In this document: piece after piece, positions 35,601 to 47,600 of the stretch | How positions within the stretch are numbered: the stretch's first letter is position 1 | How the letters are laid out: every line of letters starts with the position of its first letter | Assembly (NCBI GenBank): GCA_010645155.1 | Contig: CM021318.1 | Location: forward strand, 9,286,762 to 9,350,761 | DNA: 64,000 nucleotides | DNA from: Tigriopus japonicus | Taxonomy: Eukaryota > Arthropoda > Copepoda > Harpacticoida > Harpacticidae | Direction of reading: 5' to 3' | Notes under the pieces: generated by a model | Told to the model about the DNA's origin: nothing | Databases searched by the model: none | What the model saw: only the letters and a program-made list of their open reading frames with translations | Program-made: the position numbers and the translations under genes

Positions 35601-38600
35601 TAAATCTAAGCCAACCTACGTTGAGATGGCCTCTTCCCGTCCGAGTATGATGTTAGCGTAAAAGTTCCATCCTGATTCCGTTGGTTGACTCCACACCACG
35701 AATGCCATTGGTGCAACTGAAAATGGGGCATTTCATCGAACACGTTTCCAAATCGAACGTTATTCAACACGGCCTCAAGTCTAACATTTCCAATGTAAGT
35801 TCCGTTATTGACCAAATCTGAAAGTAAAAGAGGACAATTGCAGGCAAAGTTCAAGTCTATCACGGGCCATCTTCTCTACTCACTGAGGCCAAATAGGTCC
35901 AATCCATTGCCTTCAACGATTGAAACCATTGTCGATGTCTCACCCCGCCAATAATCCACGGAGTACCAAACGCACAACGAGAACCCGGATTCTATTTGGG
36001 CGTCACCAGAGTGTAATAGAAACGAATCTGTTGAATGGTAGCCATCGCTTTGGAAATGCAGCACATCTACTTGGTCATCAAAGGCTAGACAAGAGGAGGA
36101 AAATTTATCATTTGGAAGCTTCTCTTTCGCTTTCAAACTCAACAGAACTTTTGGATTGGAGCTTGTGTTAAAACATCTTTTGGGCTTAAATTTTAGGCTC
36201 GGGAATCTATACCTTAACGTCACAAACTGAATGATCTTTATTAAGGTAGAATGGCCTTACTTGTGGTAGAGGTGTTGAGTGATCTGATTCCCGGGAATAG
36301 GGAAAGAATCGAGATTGTTAAGAGGATCATTTCGAAGAACACTGTCCGTCACCACGAACCACGTTAAACTGACAAGATAAGACAGTGCTTGTTATTATGT
36401 AGCCAAAAGGCTTTTCCACGCCCAAACTAATTCTGTCAAAGGCTGTCAAGAAGCCAAATATTGCCTCAAGGACCCATTGTGTTCACAAACCTGAAATCCG
36501 ACGCTTTGCCCATACAAAGTACAACTTGAATCTTGGAGAACTTTATAACTGGCTCAAGGGAGATTGTTATACAACCGAAAAAGGGCGTGTTTTCGAAACG
36601 TCTGGATGTTACGACATTTCAGGGACTTTGGGTCATTAATCAAATGGCAAATATTTGATCTGGTACGGTTACGTACGACATCTTTAGGTAAGGGGTATCC
36701 TGTCATAACTCATGCCAAGCTCTTATAATGGGCAAAAAGACCTTACCTAATCATAATACAAATGACATATGGCATAAGAAAGCAAGGAGTCATTACTTTC
36801 TTTTTATGGGTCACAGTGTAATCTTTAGTTTCAATTGCTTTTTAAAACTCGCAATTCGAAATGAGTTATAGGTTTCGTCTTCCCAGAAAGTTGGCTTTTC
36901 CTTAGGAATCATACTTGGCCTAAGACGGAGACAATTGATAAGTCGTCCAAGAAGATCAAATTGAGAGATCCAAAAACTCTTAATTTGACTTAAGAGTCGT
37001 GGAAAAGCGAAGCAAAGTTTTTCCCACTAAAATGAAACTCAAACTGGGTACAAGAAAAATCTCAAAAGAGCGTTTTCAAATGCATCCCGCATACATTATT
37101 TAAAATACAGACTGCAAATGAAAGTTATTTGTATCAAACATCCAAGCTTAGAAATTATGGATGGCTTTGATTTAAATCAGACGGATTTTTATTGACTTCC
37201 CTCTTTGAATGATCCCAAGTGGTTCCTCCTCTCTCTGGGAGACTAAGGTATTGTTCTATTCGTAAATGAGGTAAGACATGATCCATGTGAAGTTATAACA
37301 AGCAAATGGCTTTCAATCTAAAAAGAGGGTCCCAACATAACGTTTCATTACAATGCTAAAATACTACTACAAATGTATGTTTGAAGTACTTCAGGACATA
37401 CGTATTGGGGAGTTTTCATTTAAGCAAAAATAGACTTGCGTAATGTAAAGAACTACAGGACAGGGTTCTACAGGGTAATTTGAGAAACTGAACAACAAGC
37501 AATACTTGCTCCACTCGTAAACTTGAATTCTTGTAAAAATGAATAGAACTCAAAAGCAAGCCAGAAGGCCAATTTTATGTTAATATTAGCTCGGATGTTA
37601 CGTGCACTACTTCAAACAGCTCGAGTATACCAAAGGATAGTATATAGATAACCATCCTCAACCACAGTCTCCGTCCACAAGGTGTCTTTTAAACACAGCT
37701 TTTGTTTATTCCTATTTGAGCTATACTGTAATTTGGTACTCGAGCTATTTGAATTAATATTCGTAACATCCAAGCTATTATTTGGTTTTTATTGCATCAA
37801 ACCTTGATTGGTTGCGATCAGAACCAAATTTCAGATAACCAAAATTCCAACTCCCGAACAATTGACGAGATAAAGGTCGGTTGTTGAGGTAGTTTGGAAG
37901 TGTAGTAGAAGCATATCTAGAAAAATTAAAGAAGCATATGAGATGCAATAGAAATAGCCATGCTCGATCAAGTTTCGCTACATAAGCTGCGATTGAAAAA
38001 AGCAGTTTGAGGAACCCTTAACATTCATTACAAATGACAAAGTGACTTCGCTTGTTACGTCTTCAAATTTCTTTTTCACGTAACCAACTAATACCAAATG
38101 CTTTTATAAGAGGGCGCGGTCAATTGTTACCAAAGGTACTCGAACCCCCAAAACATACACTTCAAGTCCCAATTGTTGCACAATGCTAGTTCGTTTCATT
38201 GGAGCGTCAACCAAAAAAATGGACCAAAAGGCAAAATGACGTTCCATGGAGTGGAAGGACGAGTAAATTTAGATGACAAGAGTTGACGGGAATTTATTTT
38301 GACCACTGCCTTGATATTCAGTTATTTGTAGGTCGTCATAAGGACACGACGATTGCCCACTCACCTCGTTCTGTAGTCATAATGTCCCATTTAGTCATTC
38401 TTGCAAGTTCGTGTTCGTCCATCTTGATCTCCATGTTATATGTTCTGATTCTCCATGAATTCTGCAAGTTGTTTTTTTTATGAACCGCGAAATCAACTTG
38501 GAGATTGCAATGGTTAACGGAAATGGGTGGATATTTTCCCATTTTCTCGCGTCACCATTCCTTTAAATAAGTTGAGCGTGTGCTACTTGCCACAATTTTG

Positions 38601-41600
38601 GTACAACTCTTAAGATCGTTAAAACGATCAATTTAGCTCAAAAACCAAAGAAAGTAATTGCAATACTTCATGGCAACGTTGCTTAGCTTCCAAATAACCA
38701 TGGACCAAAAAATATGTCCAGTGTGCCCCTATTAGCTTCTAGAATGCGTTTGAACTAGTTTAGAATGTAAATTAAAGGCCTATAAATGATCAATCATGCT
38801 GGAACAACTAGTGTCGTTTTGATGTCCGAGAGTTCTACCCTCCTTTGAACGTGTCAAAAATATAAAATATTGAACGGCGGAAATCAAATTTTGATCATCG
38901 TCAAATGGGGGATACCTACATCCATAAACAAATCAAATTTTACTGTCCACTATGCATCAAGAGCTCATTTGTCTCGATCATTCATCAAAATTTCAAGAAG
39001 GGGAAAGACACTTTAAAATGTGGGCAAACTTTGAGCTTTCCATAACCTCCAATTGGGTCGGTAGCATACCAAATACTATTTTCCATGGAACAGACACTAG
39101 TGTTCTTAAGCCATTCAAATCTAGCCGTACATCAAGACAACATTTTGATTCAAAATTTTGACAGGACTTTCATGTCAAAGTACTTGTTTGTCACACATTG
39201 ATCAGACTTGAAAAGAATGATGTTAACACATGAGTTTTGTCAACACTCACGAAAAACCAACAGAAGTGGCTTACAGAAACCGACTAACTTCGAAAAGCGT
39301 CACTTCCCAAGCTTCCGATGTTTAAACTGAATTTTTGACCTCATGGCTTCAAATAAATTGACTTTACAAACCCTTCCTTTTCCATGAATGTTCAGAGCTT
39401 GAATTACCCAAATGAAGGATTTTTCTCGATTTTCAGTCCAACATGATCCATACGAGCTCCTGTCGTGCCTTCACATTGGAAACTAATTCTTAGTCAGAGT
39501 GGATCGGAGTACTTTGTTTGTTCACCAAAAAATGGTCTTGTTAGTACGTTGGACAGCCAATCAATCCTAAATTATTGGACGAGGTGTGAAAATTTGTCCT
39601 TGCACTCCTTGAATTGTTTGTGGTGTACTGCTTTCTTTAAGAAGACTCTTTGTCCATTGTCAGATCCAATAAATTGGCCACATTCACGTTTTAGCTCAAA
39701 ACACCACGTTGGAAAGAAACACGTGCGTCGTCCAATGATACGGTTTTCCAGAAACTAACATTTTCAAAGTTTTATTTTATTTTAATTCCTTGATGATTCG
39801 ATACAAAATTTGCGAAAAAGTTTTTTCTTTTGTCATCAAAGAGTTTTTTTCATGACATAATATTGGAATTAATGCTTGTTTTTACGAGTTCATTGATATG
39901 AGAAGTATTAAAGTCTATGGAAAACATGAAAGATTCCACTTTCACATAGAAATCTAGTTATCACTGCCCTCTTTTTTATAAGGAAGGTTGTTTATTCACA
40001 TTCATAAAAATAGCAGTCTTGGTTTCATCATCAGCAGATAGTTGGTCACTAATAAATTCAAAAAAGTTATTTTTTTTAGTTGTATTGTCATGTTATTTCC
40101 TTTTTGCTGTAGTCGAGTTTCTGATTTTTCAGTCTTTTTTATTTGCTTTTTGCAAAACTACTTGCAACAAGTTTGTCCAAGCACAATTTCCAGAAACATA
40201 ACCACCAGATTGCGAATCTCATTTTCGTTTTCTTCAAATTGTGATGACCAAAAAGTTTCATTGAAAAATTTGTTGTTGACTTTTACAAAATTATGACCAA
40301 ATGGAATGAATCAAACTCAGCGCAGACCGCTTTTCAATTGGCTTCCTGAAGTTGTGTTTTCCATTCAAATCCACTTGAATGGAATGTGTCTCATGCGGCA
40401 ATGAAAAGCAACAAAAAAAACGATAAATTAAGAATGAGTTTTATCCGAAATGACGTACAAAAAGACGCAGATACAACCACTTCAGATTTTAGTGGCCCCT
40501 TTAATCAGTCAAATTTTCAGGTACCATTACAGGAATTTGAAGAAAACATGAGTCGCCCCACAAGGTGAATATCTTCACTCTGTGGGTCAAATTAGCCATT
40601 GTTAATGCTAACAACCTCTATTTTAGAAGTTTATACTTCAGTTAGGCTGGCTTTTCGACTTAAACAAAGAAATTCAAGAATTCATCGCCTACAAATTGAA
40701 GACAAAAATTGCACAGACACACTTCAATTGCTTTAGGTTAAAAAATTAGGTTTTATTAAGGTCAATTTGATTGAAGTGTTTAGATGCAGGTCAGGGTGTT
40801 ATGCCAACCTCTGTTAAGGCTCGGATAAATACTCAGTTTTGTTGCGGAGCAGAATCCCAGACGTTTCACAAGGTAGTGTTTGCTGTTGGCTGATCGTCAG
40901 CTGACCCTACACCTAGGAACGTCTGGAATTTCTGCTCCACAGAAAAACTGAATATGTCTCCGAGCCTTACTGATAACTAACTTGTTTAGCCCTGACAACA
41001 CATGTCTTGTAACCAAGTTGTCAATTATCCAAATTTGCAATCAACTTGAAATGTGCTCCTTTTGAGGTGAAAGGTCACGTTTTTATCAACTAATACTTTG
41101 TTCATTTGCTTACTTATTACAAGTAAGTAAAGTGATCATACCTGGGTCTTTCACTTACTTGGCACTTCTTTTATTTTTTGCTCTTCTAATTCAACATTCT
41201 AGAATTTTAGTTATGGACGCATGTGAAGCTATGATTCTAAGTATGCCAAAGGTTCATTTCTTATCATTGTACTTCATGCTTTCTTCAGCACGCATTGGAA
41301 TAAACTTTCCCTAGTCGCAGCCAAAACGGACAGTCTTCCCGTTGTCTAATCATATCATCTCATGCCCCACGATACTCCAATGTGTTCTCAACAATTTGAA
41401 TAACACCGAATGGTTTAAGATTTTGATGGAACTACTTTCCCTCACCAAGCATATGGTGAGTGCACTGTAATTTGAAGTGGCCTTCCAATATTTTCCTGCT
41501 TTTTCCAATAAATGGCGACGAGAATGTTCTTGAAAAGGAACGATCTTGACTAATTGTATTTACAATTTACCTTTCATGCCTTGATCCCGGCTTAAGCGAA

Positions 41601-44600
41601 TGCTCAAACTTGGATGATAATATCAAAAACTTAAAATCAACCTATTCTCTTTTCCAGCCTGACCAAATTCCTTCCCCATCCCCGGGTTCATCGATTTCCA
41701 CCCGAGATATTCTTGAAGACCAACCCTGGATTCTCCATGATACGTCTTCCCTCGTGTTCTTGAGGTTTTTTAACCAGAGCCTCACTTGGATCGAAGCCGA
41801 GAACATCTGTCAGGGCCATTCTGGACATCAGATCAGAGGTACGCGAACAAGGGGAGAGACCCATCCCGGTAGGTACATGGAATGTGTTCCAGATATGACC
41901 AAGGAGTAATAGAAGATGGGAGACAAGTTGATGTCAATCGGCAGCTTTAAGGAAAACAAGCATCTTTCCTGAAGGCATTGGAATTTATGTTTGAATGGGC
42001 TTTGATGGAGCCTGACAGCTTGTCAAGTGTTATGGCTTTGAAAAATGGTTGTTCGGTCCAATTTACGTCTTTTTGTGTTTACCATAGCTCGCTAGGAAAA
42101 AACCTGAGACTCGTATTTCAAATTGCCTTGATTGCATCCAGAAACCCGAAGCGAGGCTTTTGGGGGATGGGTCCTTCTTGCCTTTGTCGAGCCGTTTTGG
42201 ATGCAAGTTGAGACTTCAGAAAATTCCTCGTTTCAATTCACATTTTTATGTTATTTTGGGAGGCAAGATTACTTTTTGGATATTTGTCAAGGACCAAAAG
42301 TTCAGATCAAATCTTCATTCCCTGAATGACGCTCCATTTTATCTTCATTTAATCTTCTACGTTTCCAGATATCGGAAATGGGACGCTCGTCGAAGACTTT
42401 TTGTCCTCTTTAGACGTTTCTAACGAGATTTGGATCGGGCTTCATCAAAACTCCCCTTTTGAAGACTTTCAGTGGTCGTAAGTAATTCGTTTCCCCATCC
42501 TTCTTTCAGAAATCCAAATTGAAAAAGACTCAAATTGACCTTTTCAAGGGATTCATTTTCCAACTGAAATGGCCAAGGCCTTTCTCAATGATTTTGGCGG
42601 AAATGTTGGGTTTATGTTTACTGAACTTTTGCAGGGATGATTCGAACGCCTCATTCTCGGACCTTTCGTCCAATTTCATGGACGAGACCACGCTCAACCC
42701 GCCCACATTAAACGTCTCATCCAATTCGGGAAAGGAGAGAGATCTTAGAAAGTGTGTAACAACGAATCCATCATCCGGATTTCGATGGAACACTCGATTT
42801 TGTGACGGGCCTGAAGAGGCCATGTTTGTTTGCCAAATTCCAGGTACACTACATTTGAGCTCAAAAGTTGGGACAAAATGTGTTGATTTTGATTGATTTT
42901 CAGTTCCCAAATGGATCGACCATAGCGAATGTCGATTTAGCAATATGGTTTGCTTTCATCCGGTTTTCTCTTTAATTTCTTGTTGTACATATATTGCACA
43001 AATAATGGGTCGCATGTTAACGCATATTAGATTTATTTTAGAGTATAGCAAAATCAAGTCAGATTAACGTTTGTTGAGTGTAAACTCAGCTCAGTTGCTG
43101 CGTTTCAAACACAGCAGCTGTCGCGAGTATATACTTAAGGAACGTTGATCTGACTTGATTTTGCTATACTCTAAAATAAATCTAATATGCGTTGACATGC
43201 GACAATAAGAGGCAAAAGTTTCATCTGACACGGCATCGTATTATGAACTTGAAACGCAAAAAAAAGAATCAAGAAATTTATACTATAGTGTCGTATTCAA
43301 TTTAAAGTATAGTGCATTGTGAAGTTAATTCACCAGCCGTGCAGGCGAGTAGTTGAGCTTGCCTCAACAATCGAGCTCTTGGGTCCCCTTGTTCCAATAC
43401 CCAAGAGCTCTGTTCGTGACTGAAAGAATAACGCAATGATATTACTACCATTCACCTCAAAACGTTTGAAAAGGGGCAATCTCTTTTTTGAAATCTCGAA
43501 TTTTATCCACTAGTGCAAACATGCAATTTTGACCGAGCTTTGCAAACTTTTCGCACGTGCCTAAAATGACATCAAATTTTGAAGCCGATAAAAGCAAGCC
43601 ATGTAATCACATCCCTGCAGCCGTCCACATTGCACATCAAATCACCCTCCTCATCAATGGAAGAAACATCTGACGGAGTTAGTTCTGATCGTTCCAATTT
43701 GCTCCATCCAGTGATCCAAGATATCTCATATTTTCCGCATAACGACTCGGTTCAAGTCAGATTCCAGTGTCGCTCAAACAATGAGGATCCAAGGATCAAT
43801 GGAACACTTCACGTGAAAACATGCTCTTTTGAAGAAACGCGCTTGCCTTTGAATACAGTAAGTCAGATCAAATGGTCGTTCCTTGAAAATTATTGTTACT
43901 CGTTTTGAACGTGTGAAGGATTATTTGAGCAATTTATTTTCATGAAGAACATCAAGAGAAAAGTTGCAAAACGAGAGATTTTCATAACTTTGAACTGAAT
44001 GAACATTCAAACTTGTGAGCTGTGCCTGAAATAGGTCTTGAAGGTGATTAAGCGAGCTCCTCAGAATCCAACATAAAACGGAAAGAGTATTGTCCGTCAC
44101 AAGTTGGTCGAAGTATGAATAAGAATCTTGCGAATGGATGTAAATAGGTTAATTTTATATTGCCTGTGCTATGGATTTCCTGATGAAAAAAAAATTCAAA
44201 AACACATTCCACCAGGTCCAGCACAAAAAGTGGTCAAATACTATTAAGTCTTTAAAGAACATCCGAGACCATTGAAATGCATGCGTGCTTAAATCCCCTC
44301 CCTTTTACTTGGGTAGTACTTTGCGCTTACGTCCTGTTCATATTTCCCAAGATAGGACCATTTATGGAACAGAGTCCTCTCAAAGCAATTAACTCAATTA
44401 TGGCACCGTTTTGACTTTCACGAGGTCTAAAGAAAGATACTAGTAGGTCTACGTGGAAGCTTCTCGCTAAAAGCCCTGCACTTTTTAGGGCGTCATTACA
44501 AAATTGCCCTAAACCTTTGACTTTTGTTCCATGTACCAGGGAGTGGATCATCCCAACAACCCCTCTATATCCTCTTTTGGTGGACACTCATCTAGTCCGA

Positions 44601-47600
44601 GGTCTCAAAGTGACAGTGACAGCAGCTTCACCAGCTTGCTTTGTTCCAATGAAGAAGCTGTCACATCCAAGACAAGTGACCAGGATCAGGATCCCGAATC
44701 TGTGAGTTGAAACGCTTCGTTGTGTTCCTTTTTTGTTCCAAGTACACGCACACAACGAAGATGAGGGCGTGGGTTGGTCTAGGTTTGATGGATTGGCTTG
44801 TCAGTTCTGCGCTTACTTTCTCTTTTTCTCTGGAGACGTCTGTTTTCCCAATGACGGGCCTTCACCAGTGCCTTATTTGCCCAAGGCCAAAGTCCATCCG
44901 TTGGTTTGATAGTCTTTGGCTCTGGTAATTACGGAAGTTGTAGTTGGACAAGGAACTCCAAGTAGTCTCCGGACCGGAAGCTTAATTTGTGGGACCAAGA
45001 AGCACGGAAAGCATGGAGTGGGAGGCTAGGAATGAGAATTATAATTTCCAGCAGAAACGAACCATTTGCGTTCTTCTGCAAATGAGACCTGGCTTGCATT
45101 GAGAAGAACACGTATTTCAAATTTCAGCCCAATCAAATGCCGGAGTGAAAAGTTATGCCTTTTCAAACATATGTACTGAAGAGAGCATAGAATGAATGAA
45201 CTGGCCCTTTTGTGGAAAAATGATTACCACAAAAGGGCTAGTTCATTCATTCTCAGTAGGATTTGCACTGAACTTTGAGTGAGCATAACTTTTGTCTCCG
45301 ACGTTCGATTGAGCTGAAAATTGAAATACGTATTCTTGTCAACATATGCAAGGTCTCATTTGCAGAAGAACGTAATTGAATTGTTCTTACTGGAAATCAT
45401 TATTCTCATTGCCAGCCTCCCACTCCATAATTCCAGTGCTTCTTGGTTGGACTAATCGAAAGTAGGCCAACGGCTAAACGTTGGTTTGAAGCTAAATTAT
45501 TACTTTTTATTTCATTCATTTTCCAATACGATAGAGAAGGACTAATTCCCGTTTCCAAGCCATTTGATTCACATTCTCCAGCTAGCCGTGTGATGGAATG
45601 TTCAAGCTATAGTGGTTAACACTAATGAAACATGAAAGAACGGAAGCAATTGAAAGATGTTTCAGATCCATCCAATAACGTTGTTTTAACAGAAAATGAC
45701 GAAGCCTTTGAGCAAACAGAGTGGAGCCGTTCTTGAAGGGACTTTTCGAAATGGACCTTGAGCTTTCGTAACTTTCCCACTTCTTTACTTTTCCTTTAAT
45801 TTAATATCGCGAGAAACTGCATTCCCTTGAGCGGTTGGAACATACCCTTGGAAGGAACAAGAATAAGAAAGAAACAAATAGAGGTCAAGGGTTTCCATCT
45901 TTCCACAATTGAAACCATTTGGAGCCTCTCAAAGACATGCAACGCTTCCTTGAATAATAAGTTCATGCAAAAAATGGGGAGTGTTTCCCAGGGTCCGAAA
46001 AAAACGAGCAAAAATGGACACCTAACCGAGACCTCGACATATTTTTGTCAAGATTAACAGTAAATGATGGTCAGATCTTCACAATCAATTTGCTTTGCAA
46101 ATTCTCTTAAAAATATTTTGAAACTTTTTTACCAGCTTATCGTTGCACTACATATAAGTGGACAGTTACAAAAGGAAAACGGAAAAAAATTCTGAGGAAA
46201 AAATCTGCCACCATCGTGATTCGAAAGCGCAAATAAGCCCTCTTGTCGTAGGAAATCGTGAACTCTCCCACGAATTTGGGTGTTCTTGTCCTCAAATCAC
46301 AAAGGCATCATCATCATGACAACTATGAATAGACTCAATCACCATGTCCCTTCACTCGTGAAATAAGGAGGAAAAATGCTGCAGTCTTTCCCGCTTCCCA
46401 ACCATCATTGAGCGCATCCCACGCCTCTGTCTTTCTTTCTTTCTCTCTTTCTCTTTCTTGCTTGAACCTCCTCGAAAATGTGCGTGGCCTTCCCATTCAC
46501 AAGGACACTCACTCGCACTCTTGGGTGTGACGACATTCAATGCATTACAAATACCAAGCAAGCCAGTACTAGACAACGTGTCCCTTGTTTGCGTGGCCTT
46601 TGCCAAGCTTCACTTGATCTCGACAACTTGGTAGGGGTCGGTGGAACAAGGTCCATTTGTGATTGCTTTAAAGCACTTTGGGTGACCTCCGAGAGCCCTT
46701 GAGTCTCGAATAGGTTTTAAATTGACAAGATAGACTAGACGAATTTTCCTCATTTCTCGGGCTGACTTTTGATTTTAGGTCACAAAGCTCTTCTACTTTA
46801 AAATTGGCCACCCTGTTGTATGTTAAGATGCAGTTTGATTACCCATGTCATTAAGAATGGCATTCTCTGAAATAAAACCTCTTTTCTAACGTCTTTTTAG
46901 TTGGTTTAGAATTTTTACATTTGCACGCACTTCAATGTGAAAGTCAGGCCTGGGAAAAGAAAGTTGACAAGGGGAGAAAAGCCTGAAGCAAGAATGACAC
47001 TTTGCGGCATAAAGTGTCACTTCAAGGCATCGGTTTCCGTTTTCCAAACAAAAGAACCCTCCTGGTTTTGAGTGCGACATCGTCGGTTGGCCAATATTTT
47101 TCTCCACTTTTCACAAAATGATCTATTTCTGATATTTCTTCTCTCCTTAGGCCTTTGTTCTGCTCCGCGTGAAAAGAGGTGAGTAATTGGAAGCTCATCG
47201 TAGGGGTTCATGTGTTGTTATCCAAACTGACGCTATTCGCTTTCCAGACGATGATCATGTCACTTTGGAGGAAACATCTTTGAAAACAGAGACACATTTA
47301 TCTTTGGATATGTCAACGTTGGCTCAATCTGAGGATCCTAACGTTTGGACCGAGGCTGGAAATCAGCTTCCGCAAGGACACCAGGATGCCAAATGGACAC
47401 CATTATTGGATCAAACGCGAAACGTATTACAGAAGATGAATGAGTTTTCATCCCTTTCTGGGTTTCGATCTTCATTTTGAGTTTCTTTTTTCCCCATTTA
47501 GTCGCCCAAGTTGGAATTTTTGGCAGGCTCATTTGAGCCTTTTGTCTCATCCCAGATGCAATCAATCTCTCCAGCCACTTCGGACGAAGGGCCCATTTCA

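Larger units (their letters stand above)
36331..41657. other. 5' flank of LGIC-2 within CTLD-2 intron 1
   Basis: No coding exon was found. This stretch should hold the LGIC-2 promoter, just above 36330, although no clear TATA box was identified. It contains a MITE half-copy (about 37872-38000) and a 155-bp inverted-repeat element (40815-40969). Confidence 0.45.

Noticed and set aside
41132..41314. Signal-peptide exon for CTLD-2
   Set aside because: Hydrophobic, but it starts with GTG, has no ATG in place and no counterpart upstream of CTLD-1.
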